Shown in pieces: positions 24,393-31,841 of a stretch of DNA of 48,844 bases. Origin of the DNA: an uncultured Mycolicibacterium sp. (GTDB lineage: Bacteria > Actinomycetota > Actinomycetes > Mycobacteriales > Mycobacteriaceae). A program made the translations under genes and the position numbers. The DNA lies in the NCBI RefSeq assembly GCF_937941905.1, contig NZ_CALDGS010000167.1, forward strand, positions 1-48,844. The letters are read 5' to 3'. Below the pieces are notes generated by a model. The model made no database searches. It saw nothing but the letters and a program-made list of their open reading frames with translations, and had not been told where the DNA came from. How positions within the stretch are numbered: the stretch's first letter is position 1; each line of letters opens with the position of its first letter.

Positions 24393-25661
24393 ATGACCAC
24401 CTCCACGCACACCAGTCGCATCTCCGATCCCGCGGGCCGGGTGCTGGCGACCCCGCAGGCCTACGCCGACGAGCCGCACCTGCACGCAGCGCTGACCCAC
24501 CTGCGCCGGCACGCCCCGGTGTGCTGGGTGGAGGCCGAGGGCTATGAGCCGTTCTGGGCGATCACCAAACACGAAGACGTGATGACCATCGAGCGCCAGA
24601 ACGACCTGTTCACCAACGCGCCCCGGCCACTGCTGGCCAAGAAGGCACTCGATGACAAGCTCAAGGCCGACCGCGAGGCCGGCATCGGGCTGAACACGCT
24701 CATCCACATCGACGATCCGCACCACCGCGACCTGCGCAAGATCGGCGCCGACTGGTTCCGGCCGGCGGCGCTGCGGGCCCTCAAGGCCCGCTGCGACGAG
24801 TTGGCCAGGCAGTACGTCGACCTGATGGCCGAGCGCGGCCCCGAGCTGGATTTCGTGGCGGAGATCGCGGTGAATTACCCGCTGTACGTGATCCTTTCGC
24901 TGCTCGGCCTACCGGAGTCGGACTTTCCCCGGATGCTGAAGCTCACCCAGGAGATGTTCGGCATGGAGGACGACGAGCTCCAGCGCAGCCAGGACCAGCA
25001 GGCGGTGCTGGAGACGCTGATGGACTTCTTCAACTACTTCGCGGCCCTGACCGCCTCGCGGCGCGAGCACCCCACCGAGGACCTCGCCTCGGCCATCGCC
25101 AACGCCAGGATCAACGGTGAGCCGTTGAGCGACATGGACACCCTGTCCTACTACGTCATCGTCGCCAGTGCCGGGCACGACACCACCAGCGCCGCGCTCG
25201 CGGGCGGGCTGGAAGCGCTGCTGGCGCACCCGGACCAGCTCGCCCGGCTGCAGGCCGACCCGGAGCGCCTGATGGGCACCGCCGTCGAGGAGATGATCCG
25301 CTGGACCACCCCGGTCAAGGAGTTCATGCGCACCGCTCAGGCCGACACCGAGGTGCGCGGGGTGCCGATCGCCAAGGGCGAGTCGGTGCTGCTGTCCTAC
25401 GTGTCGGCCAACCGGGACGAGGACGTCTTCACCGATCCGTTCGCATTCGACGTCGGCCGCGACCCGAACAAGCACCTGTCGTTCGGCTACGGCGTGCACT
25501 ACTGTCTGGGGGCGTCGCTGGCCCGGCTGGAGCTCAACAGTTTCTTCACCGAGCTGATTCCCCGGATCAGGTCGATCGAACTGGCGGGCACGCCGCAATG
25601 GATGGCCACCACGTTCGTCGGCGGCCTCAAGCACCTGCCGATCCGCTGTTCACTGAAATAA
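24393..25661 (+). CDS. Cytochrome P450
   Basis: A 422-residue class I bacterial P450 monooxygenase. The I-helix oxygen-activation motif AGHDTTS is at residues 260-266, the K-helix ExxR is Glu300-Arg303, and the haem loop FGYGVHYCLG places the thiolate at Cys371. The ATG at 24393 was preferred over 24387 because GGGAG then has normal spacing. The subfamily was not assigned; overall features resemble mycobacterial P450s acting on sterols, terpenoids or fatty acids. It is followed 22 nt later by an SDR in the same direction, suggesting hydroxylation then oxidation of one substrate. No ferredoxin or ferredoxin reductase gene adjoins it. Confidence 0.93.
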   Translation: MTTSTHTSRISDPAGRVLATPQAYADEPHLHAALTHLRRHAPVCWVEAEGYEPFWAITKHEDVMTIERQNDLFTNAPRPLLAKKALDDKLKADREAGIGLNTLIHIDDPHHRDLRKIGADWFRPAALRALKARCDELARQYVDLMAERGPELDFVAEIAVNYPLYVILSLLGLPESDFPRMLKLTQEMFGMEDDELQRSQDQQAVLETLMDFFNYFAALTASRREHPTEDLASAIANARINGEPLSDMDTLSYYVIVASAGHDTTSAALAGGLEALLAHPDQLARLQADPERLMGTAVEEMIRWTTPVKEFMRTAQADTEVRGVPIAKGESVLLSYVSANRDEDVFTDPFAFDVGRDPNKHLSFGYGVHYCLGASLARLELNSFFTELIPRIRSIELAGTPQWMATTFVGGLKHLPIRCSLK

Positions 25662-25683
25662 CCGACCACCCAGGGGAACTCGA

Positions 25684-26574
25684 ATGCGCTCGGGAAAGGA
25701 CGACACCCGCAACATCGCCGGCCGGACCATCGCCATCACCGGCGCGGCCCGCGGGATCGGGTATGCCACCGCCCGCGAACTGCTGCGCCGCGGCGCCCGG
25801 GTGGTCATCGGCGACCGGGACGTCGCCATGGCCGGCGCGGCGGTCGCCGAGCTCGGCAGGCTGGGCCCGGTGTCGGGATACCCGCTCGATGTCAGCGATT
25901 ACGACTCATTCGCGGAGTTCCTGGACAAGGCCCGCGGCGACGGCGGCGGCCGCATCGACGTGCTCATCAACAACGCCGGGGTGATGCCGATCGGTCCGTT
26001 CCTCGACCACACCGAGGCGGCCGTCCGGTCCGCCGTCGAGGTCAACTTCTACGGCGTGCTCAACGGCTGCCGGCTGGTGCTGCCGGAGATGGTCCGCCGC
26101 GGCAGCGGCCAGATCGTCAACATCGCGTCCCTGGCCGGGGTGTACGCCGTGCCCGGGCAGGCACTCTACGCCGGGACCAAGTTCGCGGTGGTGGGGCTCA
26201 CCAGCGCGCTGGCCGACGAGTTCGCGCCCAAGGGCGTCCACATCACCTGCGTGATGCCGACCTTCACCAACACCGAGCTGATCTCCGGCACCCGCACCGG
26301 GGCGATGACCAGGCCCGTCGAGCCCGAGGACGTCGCCGCGGCGGTGGTGAAGTCGCTGCAGAGCCGCCGCACCGCCGCCGCGGTGCCCTACGGTCTGCGC
26401 TACGTCGCCTCGGCCATCGCCTTCCTGCCGCCGCGGGCGCGCCGGTTCCTGCACGCCGCGATGGGCACCGACACGGTGTTCCTCGACTTCGACCCGGTCG
26501 CCCGGGCGGGTTACGAGCAGCGGGCGCAGTCGGCGATCGGCGTGCTCGAGGAGGGCGATGGCCGATCGGCGTAG
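25684..26574 (+). CDS. Short-chain dehydrogenase, probable partner of the P450
   Basis: A 296-residue SDR with cofactor loop TGAARGIGYATA at about residues 20-31, NNAGV, catalytic Ser in NIASLAG and YAGTK. Residues after about 230 form an extended C-terminus (LPPRARRFLHAAMGTDTVFLDF) seen in mycobacterial SDRs acting on hydrophobic substrates. It follows the P450 by 22 nt with a GGGGAA ribosome-binding sequence. Likely oxidises the alcohol made by the P450 or acts on the same lipid; the substrate is not known. Confidence 0.9.
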   Translation: MRSGKDDTRNIAGRTIAITGAARGIGYATARELLRRGARVVIGDRDVAMAGAAVAELGRLGPVSGYPLDVSDYDSFAEFLDKARGDGGGRIDVLINNAGVMPIGPFLDHTEAAVRSAVEVNFYGVLNGCRLVLPEMVRRGSGQIVNIASLAGVYAVPGQALYAGTKFAVVGLTSALADEFAPKGVHITCVMPTFTNTELISGTRTGAMTRPVEPEDVAAAVVKSLQSRRTAAAVPYGLRYVASAIAFLPPRARRFLHAAMGTDTVFLDFDPVARAGYEQRAQSAIGVLEEGDGRSA

Positions 26575-26601
26575 CCGGCGTCGGGCACGCCGGCGCGCCG
26601 G

Positions 26602-26937
26602 CTATCCGGCCAGCAGCGCGGTGATCCGGCGGCGCTTGTCCTCGAGATCGCGCAACTGCGCCTCGACCCCGCGCAGGGTGTCGCGGATCGCGGCGGCCAC
26701 CTGCGGGCACAGGTCCACCTCGTTCCCGTCGAAGCACGGCAGGACGCGGCGGACGGTCTCGGCGTTGAATCCGGCGTCGAGCAGCACCCGGATCCGGCGC
26801 ACGGTCTGCACCGCCGACTCCGGGTAGTCGCGGTAGCCGTTGGCGTGCCGACGCGGACTGAGCAGTCCCTGCTCCTCGTAGTAGCGCAGCGCCCTGGTCG
26901 ACACGCCGCAGCGGCGTGCGAGCTCACCGATCCGCAC
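26602..26937 (-). CDS. MerR-family transcriptional regulator
   Basis: A 111-residue MerR-type regulator. The winged helix is RIGELARRCGVSTRALRYYEEQGLL at residues 2-26 with wing NGYRDYPESAVQ, then a dimerisation coiled coil ending VEAQLRDLEDKRRRITALL. Two cysteines (LPCFDG and VDLCPQ) lie in the linker; they do not match the metal-binding pattern of the classic metal sensors. The GTG at 26937 has GGGAGG just upstream and gives the standard start; longer readings run into the promoter of the divergent gene. It should activate the hydrolase gene through the overlong-spacer promoter between them. Confidence 0.9.
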   Translation of the reverse strand: MRIGELARRCGVSTRALRYYEEQGLLSPRRHANGYRDYPESAVQTVRRIRVLLDAGFNAETVRRVLPCFDGNEVDLCPQVAAAIRDTLRGVEAQLRDLEDKRRRITALLAG

Positions 26938-26971
26938 GGGCCCCTCCCGGTGTGACGTTCCCGCTCGACGC

Positions 26972-27003
26972 TTGACCTTCACGCCGACGTGAAGGTTTAG
27001 CGT
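26972..27003 (+). promoter_or_regulatory. MerR-type promoter and operator for the hydrolase gene
   Basis: A -35 TTGACC (26972-26977) and a -10 TAGCGT (26998-27003) are 20 bp apart, the long spacing typical of MerR-activated promoters. The spacer holds the palindrome ACCTTCAC, 6 nt, GTGAAGGT (26975-26996). The -10 ends 7 nt before the ATG of the hydrolase at 27011, predicting a leaderless mRNA. Confidence 0.75.
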
Positions 27004-27010
27004 CCAGGCT

Positions 27011-27802
27011 ATGTCAGCAACCCAGCGCATCGCAGCACCCGACGTCGTCCGTGCCGGCACCGGCCGCCCCCTGGTGCTCGCCCACGGCGCCGGCGGCAGC
27101 GTCACCACCAACTTCGGGGCGGTCATCGCTGCGCTGTCGGACACCCGCGCGCTCATCGGCATGAACTATCCGGGATCCGGTGGCACACCGGAGGATCCGA
27201 ACGCCCTCGAGCTGGCCGTGCTGGCCGACTCGCTGGTGGCGGAGGCGGTCGCGGCCGGCTTCGAGCGGTTCCCGATCCTCGGGCTGTCCCTGGGCACCGC
27301 CGTCGCGGTGACGGCCGCGGTCCGGCACCCCGACCGGGTCACCGGCCTGCTGCTCACCGTCGGCCTCGCCCGCGCCGACGAGCAGGTGCGCCTGGTGGTC
27401 GACACCTGGACCGCGCTCGACGACGCCGGCAACCGAAAGGCACTGGCGGGCTACCTGGTGAGCCTGTCGTCCCCGACGGTACTCGAGGGCCTGGACCGGG
27501 CGGCCGCGGACGCGGCGGTGGCCGCCACGCTGGCCGAGTACCCCGACGGCGGCGCGGCGCAGGCACGGCTGGCGGCCTCGGTCGACATCGAGCACCTCTG
27601 CGGCCGGATCACGGTCCCCACCGTGGTTTTCGTCGCCGGTCAGGACCGCATCGTGCTGCCGGCCACCACCCGCCGGCTCGCCGCGGCGATCCCGGGCGCG
27701 ACGACGATCGAGTACCCCGACGCCGGGCACATCTTCACCCCGCAGGAGGCGGCGGTGTGGATCGAGGACATCGCGGCCTTCCTGCGCGCCCACGACCTGT
27801 GA
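27011..27802 (+). CDS. Alpha/beta hydrolase under MerR control
   Basis: A 263-residue alpha/beta hydrolase without signal peptide. The oxyanion segment is LVLAHGAGGSV, the nucleophile elbow is LGLSLGTA (Ser near residue 95), the acid is in FVAGQDRIV and the catalytic His is in YPDAGHIF. It could be an esterase, lactonase or epoxide hydrolase; the sequence does not separate these. The ATG at 27011 is expected to be at the 5' end of the transcript. Control by the divergent MerR gene suggests it is induced by a reactive or toxic compound. Confidence 0.9.
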   Translation: MSATQRIAAPDVVRAGTGRPLVLAHGAGGSVTTNFGAVIAALSDTRALIGMNYPGSGGTPEDPNALELAVLADSLVAEAVAAGFERFPILGLSLGTAVAVTAAVRHPDRVTGLLLTVGLARADEQVRLVVDTWTALDDAGNRKALAGYLVSLSSPTVLEGLDRAAADAAVAATLAEYPDGGAAQARLAASVDIEHLCGRITVPTVVFVAGQDRIVLPATTRRLAAAIPGATTIEYPDAGHIFTPQEAAVWIEDIAAFLRAHDL

Positions 27803-27813
27803 TCGGCCGCGGG

Positions 27814-28459
27814 TCAGACGATGTTGACCGTGTCCAGCAGCCGTTCGAGTTGTGCGGTGTCACCGGACAACTCGAGGTTCGCGCGGCGCCACGGGGTGCG
27901 CGCTGTGCCCCAGGCGGGGAAGCCCTCGACCGCACCGCGCACCGAGCCGACCGGTGTGCGGCCGCCGGGGTCGGCGGTGAGCGATCCGTCCGGGTGGACA
28001 CGCCGGCGCGTGCCGCCGGGGCCGTGCAGGTCGAGCAGCACCGGCCCGGTCAGTCAGCGCGGCGGGGCGGCCCGCAACTGGTTGGCCCACACCGCCAGCA
28101 TCCAGTCCACCACCACCGCCATGTCGGCGGGATCGGTTGCCGGCGCGGGCTTTCCGAGCACCGGGGCGATGTCGTGGTGGAGATGGGTGTGGTGGTCGAA
28201 CACCAGCGCGCGGGCAGCGCCACGCCCATCGGGAAGGTGCCGAGTTCGCCGACCCGGGTGGGCAGCGCGCGCAGCGGGGTGCGGGCCACCACGCCGCCGA
28301 ACCGCGCCACCAGCCGGCGGCCAGATGCGCGATCACGTCGTGCGCCCGCCAGCCCGCGGCGGCGCTGGCGGTGTACCACTCGGCGTCGGACAGGCCGGCG
28401 CAGTAGTCGAGCACCGCGGCCCGCTGCCGGGCGAAGGCGGCGACGCGATCCGCCGGCAC
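27814..28459 (-). pseudogene. Decayed maleylpyruvate isomerase-family (mycothiol-dependent type) gene
   Basis: The start (GTG at 28459, MPADRVAAFARQRAAVLDYC) and the segment WRAHDVIAHLAA match the N-terminal DinB-like domain of the mycothiol-dependent maleylpyruvate isomerase family. Similarity then continues in a second frame after about 28315 (GELGTFPMGVALPAR), in a third after about 28210 (FDHHTHLHHDIAPVLGKP), and stops at an in-frame TGA at 28054-28056. The C-terminal domain (LLDLHGPGGTRRRVHPDG) continues in that same third frame to 27814. Both shifts equal loss of one base in GC-rich runs. The bases around the TGA are a tandem CTGACTGA. Three lesions in one gene beside intact neighbours indicate a true pseudogene. 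Confidence 0.8.
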
Positions 28460-28469
28460 GGGGTGCTCC

Positions 28470-29384
28470 TCAGCCGATCCGCCCGTCCGGGAACATCGTC
28501 CGCACGAAGCGGGTGATGTCGGCGCGGGCGCGTTCGGCGGTGGTCGGGTCCAGGGAGCCGACCGCCATCACGTAGCGCCGGTCGGCGCCGATGATGCCGG
28601 TGGAGACGTGCAGCTGTCGGCCCGGGTTCCAGCAGCAGAACCAGCCCTGCTTGACGGCCACCTGCTCGCCGGGCAGCCCGTCGGGGATGCCGAACCGCTG
28701 CGGGTAGCCGTCGGCGCCGGTCGGGGTGAACGCGGCGATGTCGCCCAGGATGATGTCGGCCTTGTCCCGGGGCAGCCCGCCCGCGCCGGACAGCAGCATG
28801 TCGTAGTAGCGCACCAGGTCGGTCATCGGCGCCTGGGTGACGTCCCAGTGGCTGTTGTAAGGGGCGACGACGCCGCCGAGCCCGTAGCGGGCCTTGATCC
28901 GCGCGATCACCGCGTTGCCGCCGCTGCGGTCCCAGAACATCTGTGCCGCACCGTCATCCGATGAACGCAGCATCGCGTCGAGCGCCTTACGGTCGGCCGC
29001 CGACAGCTCGATCTCGCCGCGGGACTCCCGGTACAGCAGGTCGTCGGCGATGAAGAGCTTGACCACCGAGGCGGTCGGGTAGGCGCGGCCGTTGCCGTTG
29101 GTGAGCAACTGGCCGGTGCTGCGGTCCAGCAGGGCCACCGCGATCTCCGCGCCGGAGGCGGCGGCCTCGGTGGTGGCCTCCTTGATCCGGGCGTCGAGGC
29201 CGGCGAACGAGGCCGGGGGAGCGGCCGGTGGCTCCGGTGCGGGGGGCGCCAGGGGGGCCGGGGCGGCCGCGGTGACCGCGGGGTCGTCGTGCGGCGGGGC
29301 GCCCCAACCGTGGGCCGCGCACCCGCCGACCAGCAGGGCCACCGCCAGTCCCGTCGCCGCCGCTGTGGGCTGCAGCCGCCGCAT
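28470..29384 (-). CDS. Lipoprotein with class A beta-lactamase-like fold
   Basis: A 304-residue lipoprotein. Residues 1-21 form a signal peptide ending in a lipobox VGGC with Cys22, then a Pro/Ala-rich linker to about residue 58. The catalytic domain shows SxxK at Ser106-Val-Val-Lys109, SDDG where beta-lactamases have SDN, and KQGWF where they have KTG. The last two substitutions make true beta-lactam hydrolysis uncertain; it may be a peptidoglycan peptidase relative or a non-hydrolytic binder. The ATG at 29384 was chosen for GGAGGAAG upstream and because it starts the signal peptide; an earlier start would bury it. Located outside the membrane. Confidence 0.85.
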   Translation of the reverse strand: MRRLQPTAAATGLAVALLVGGCAAHGWGAPPHDDPAVTAAAPAPLAPPAPEPPAAPPASFAGLDARIKEATTEAAASGAEIAVALLDRSTGQLLTNGNGRAYPTASVVKLFIADDLLYRESRGEIELSAADRKALDAMLRSSDDGAAQMFWDRSGGNAVIARIKARYGLGGVVAPYNSHWDVTQAPMTDLVRYYDMLLSGAGGLPRDKADIILGDIAAFTPTGADGYPQRFGIPDGLPGEQVAVKQGWFCCWNPGRQLHVSTGIIGADRRYVMAVGSLDPTTAERARADITRFVRTMFPDGRIG

Positions 29385-29482
29385 CGGTTTCTTCCTCCGG
29401 GATGAGCTCGACACCGGGGCGCGCACCGCGCCCATCGCTCACCTCAGCCTAGTTCGATGCGGCCCGCGCGGCGGAGCGGGTG

Positions 29483-30292
29483 CTAGGGATGCAGGTTCCA
29501 CTGGCCGACGTCACCGGCCAGCACGTCGTTGACGTCCACCCGCACCCCGCCGACCAGCGGGCCGGGATTGGCGGCGGTGTCGATGACCCGCTGGTAGAGC
29601 ACCGCCGCGGGGTGGATCTTGCCGCCGGACCAGGACCGGGTCTGCCAGGCCCACACCTTGCCCGGGGTGCTGGAGCGGCCGATCACCCCGTCCTCGATCG
29701 CCCACTGCACCACCTTGATGCCGCCGTAGACCCCGGTGCGCTGCACGCCGATCACCGAGTTGATGGCCCGCAGCCACGGCAGGGCGAGGCTGGTCCAGGC
29801 CTGACGGTCGATGTCCTCGTCGATGGAGAAGTAGATCGGGGCGCTGCGACCGCCGCCGGCGGCGGTGTGCAGCTGCCAGGCGGTACGGGCGTCGGCGACC
29901 CCGCCGGCCGCACCGCGGGTGAAGTCCGACGGCACGCTGCCGCCGGGCTTGCCGTACTGGTAGTTGCTGACGATCACCAGCCCCGCCCGGGCCAGCGACT
30001 CGGCGTAGGGCCGGGTGATCGGCTTGGCCCCGAAGTTCGTCCCGGGCCGCGACAGCGAGACGTAGTTGATCACCCCGGCGTAGCCGGCCGCGCGGATGTG
30101 CTCGGCGGGGATCTGTCTGGCGGCGAAGTCGATGAGCTGACTGCCGGCGGCGAGCGCACGCGGCGTCCCGGGCCCCGCCGCGGCGGCCGCGCCGAGGCCG
30201 GCCAGCACCGAGGCGGCGCCTGCGACCCGCAGCGCGTCGCGGCGGGAGATGCCGCGCCGCCGCAGGCCGGACGTCTCCCGCGAGTTCTGCAC
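29483..30292 (-). CDS. Tat-exported DUF1906 glycoside-hydrolase-like protein
   Basis: A 269-residue protein with a twin-arginine signal (RRGISRRDALRVAGAA, then a hydrophobic stretch ending ALAAG at about residue 50). The mature part is a DUF1906 domain, a TIM-barrel related to GH25-type muramidases: IDFAARQIPAEHIRAAGYAGVINY at the first strand, YFSIDEDID with the acidic residues of the active site, and a closing VDVNDVLAGD. It resembles Rv2525c, a Tat substrate in M. tuberculosis. It probably acts on the cell wall. GTG start at 30292. Divergent from the first DUF2236 gene. Confidence 0.88.
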   Translation of the reverse strand: MQNSRETSGLRRRGISRRDALRVAGAASVLAGLGAAAAAGPGTPRALAAGSQLIDFAARQIPAEHIRAAGYAGVINYVSLSRPGTNFGAKPITRPYAESLARAGLVIVSNYQYGKPGGSVPSDFTRGAAGGVADARTAWQLHTAAGGGRSAPIYFSIDEDIDRQAWTSLALPWLRAINSVIGVQRTGVYGGIKVVQWAIEDGVIGRSSTPGKVWAWQTRSWSGGKIHPAAVLYQRVIDTAANPGPLVGGVRVDVNDVLAGDVGQWNLHP

Positions 30293-30340
30293 GGGCCGGA
30301 TGTTAACAACGTGACGAAAGTGAACAGCTGTGACGCGCCG

Positions 30341-30389
30341 TTGACAGTCCCGGCGGGCCGACCTAGCGTTTGACTACGAGCGTTGTCAA
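30341..30389 (+). promoter_or_regulatory. Promoter and palindromic operator of the first DUF2236 gene
   Basis: A -35 TTGACA (30341-30346) and -10 TAGCGT (30364-30369) are 17 bp apart. Immediately after the -10 lies the palindrome TTGACTAC, 4 nt, GTTGTCAA (30370-30389, one mismatch between arms). A repressor here would block the transcription start. The same element precedes the second DUF2236 gene. Confidence 0.7.
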
Positions 30390-30407
30390 CCAAGGGGGTC
30401 AGCTGCC

Positions 30408-31631
30408 GTGAGCGTGCCGATTCCGACCCGCCATCCCGACCGGCCGCGGCCGATCCCGGCCGGCGTCCGGGCCGTCGCGACCGCCCTGGGCATCGGCGAC
30501 CCGGACCCGGCCGAGTGGCGGATCCTCGGCGAGCGACTGACCGTCGGCGACGAACCGATGGACCGAGTCGTCGAGTGGATGGCCGCCGAGGGCGCCGAAC
30601 GTACCCGGCCGCTGTTCGAACAGGCGCTCCGGTACGGCATCGCGACCGTCCCCGACGCCCCGGCGCCGCTGCGCGAGTTCTTCGAAACCTATGAGCCGCA
30701 GCCGGACTGGGTCGACATGGCGCTGATCCGCAAGGGCCAGCGCGCGCTGCGCCGCGGCGGGGCCGACGGTATGTACATCGCCCGCGACGTCTCCCTGCTC
30801 GGCGGCTACCAGTTCTCCGGGTTCAACAAGACCCTGCTGCGCACCGGCGCGCTGGAGAAGGGTTCCAACAAGCGGTTCGCCGAGACCATGCAGTGGGCGA
30901 TGGACGTCATCGCGCCCGGCGGGCTGGAACCGCTCGGCGTCGGCTACCGCTCCACCGTGCGGGTCCGGCTCATCCACTCGTTCGTGCGGCGGCACGTCTC
31001 GGCCATGCCGGACTGGCGCCCGGACGACTGGGGCCTGCCGGTCAACCAGACCGACATGGCCGCCACCCTGGTCGGCGCGCTGGTGGCCCCGGCCGTCGGC
31101 GCGATCGGCATGGGGGTGGTGCTGGCCCCGGGGGAGTACACCGCGGTGGCGCACCTGACCCGCTACGTCGGCTGGCTGATGGGGGTGGAGGAGCGCTGGC
31201 TGCCGCACAGTTTCCGGGACAGCATCCGGGTGCTGGCGCACACGCTGTCGGCCCTCGCCGAGCCCGACGAGTCCAGCCGGCAGCTGGCCGCCCCGATGGT
31301 CGACGACCCGCTGCGCTGGCACTACGACTCGCTGCCGGGGCTGCGCCGCCGGCTCGCGCGCGCCCAGCACCTGTCCATCACCAGCGCCTTTCTCGGCCCA
31401 CGCACGGTGCGCGAGCTGGGCCTGCCGCGGTACGCGCTGCCGTGGTACCCGCTGCTGCGGCTGCCGCTGAACCTGGTGCGCAGCGCGGCCGCGCTCGCCC
31501 TGCCCGGCGGGCTGCGGCGGGCCGACGAGCGCGGGCAGCGCGAGCACCGCGAACTGCTGCGCACCATGATCGGCGACGCGGCGCAGGCCACCGTCGGCGA
31601 ATCGGCCACCGTCGCCCACCGGGTCGCCTGA
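30408..31631 (+). CDS. DUF2236/MpaB-type haem oxygenase-like protein 1
   Basis: A 407-residue member of the oxygenase-MpaB/DUF2236 family, which includes latex clearing protein (Lcp), a b-type cytochrome that cleaves rubber. The residues around the Lcp haem are kept with exact spacing: Arg156 and Thr160 (KRFAET) and His190 (VRLIHSF), 34 residues after the Arg as in Lcp of Streptomyces K30 (R164, T168, H198). No Tat or Sec signal is evident, so unlike Lcp it is probably cytosolic. GTG start at 30408 after AAGGGGG. Substrate unknown. Confidence 0.85.
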   Translation: MSVPIPTRHPDRPRPIPAGVRAVATALGIGDPDPAEWRILGERLTVGDEPMDRVVEWMAAEGAERTRPLFEQALRYGIATVPDAPAPLREFFETYEPQPDWVDMALIRKGQRALRRGGADGMYIARDVSLLGGYQFSGFNKTLLRTGALEKGSNKRFAETMQWAMDVIAPGGLEPLGVGYRSTVRVRLIHSFVRRHVSAMPDWRPDDWGLPVNQTDMAATLVGALVAPAVGAIGMGVVLAPGEYTAVAHLTRYVGWLMGVEERWLPHSFRDSIRVLAHTLSALAEPDESSRQLAAPMVDDPLRWHYDSLPGLRRRLARAQHLSITSAFLGPRTVRELGLPRYALPWYPLLRLPLNLVRSAAALALPGGLRRADERGQREHRELLRTMIGDAAQATVGESATVAHRVA

Positions 31632-31640
31632 CCCCCTCCT

Positions 31641-31710
31641 GCGCGCCCAAACGCACCAATGGGCGGAAAAGTGCGAGAAGAATCCGCCATTTCGTCGATC
31701 TCGGCGCGAC
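31641..31710 (-). repeat. Bipartite intergenic repeat, copy B
   Basis: On the minus strand this matches copy A (34518-34583) at about 61 of 66 positions. It has two potential stem-loops, CGCC...GGCG and CGCCCA...TGGGCG, joined by CTTCTCGCACTTTTC. It begins 9 nt after the stop of the first DUF2236 gene, second stem first, and so probably acts as its terminator or 3' mRNA element. Confidence 0.85.
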
Positions 31711-31754
31711 GGGAACGGCGTACCGAAAGCGCTGCGGTAACCGCCCGCAAACCG

Positions 31755-31802
31755 TTGACAGCGGTTCGGCGACGTGCCAATGTTGACTACATACGTTGTC
31801 AG
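31755..31802 (+). promoter_or_regulatory. Promoter and palindromic operator of the second DUF2236 gene
   Basis: TTGACA at 31755-31760 is a good -35; the -10 is weaker (CAATGT at 31778-31783, 17-bp spacing). The palindrome TTGACTAC, 4 nt, GTTGTCAG follows at 31783-31802, with 15 of the 16 arm bases equal to the operator at 30370-30389. Confidence 0.65.
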
Positions 31803-31841
31803 ATGGACGACGGACACCACCGCGCAGACGAGGGGCGCCGC

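Noticed and set aside
23661..26574. Natural product gene cluster around the P450
   Set aside because: Only a regulator, one P450 and one SDR are present, with no synthase, ferredoxin or transporter; a small catabolic or lipid-modifying unit is simpler.
27814..28459. Frameshifts caused only by sequencing error
   Set aside because: Three separate lesions fall in one gene, one of them a nonsense codon in a small duplication, while about 45 neighbouring genes are uninterrupted. Error remains possible for any single site.
31659..31841. N-terminal extension of DUF2236 protein 2 starting at 31659
   Set aside because: It would read through repeat copy B, the promoter and the operator.
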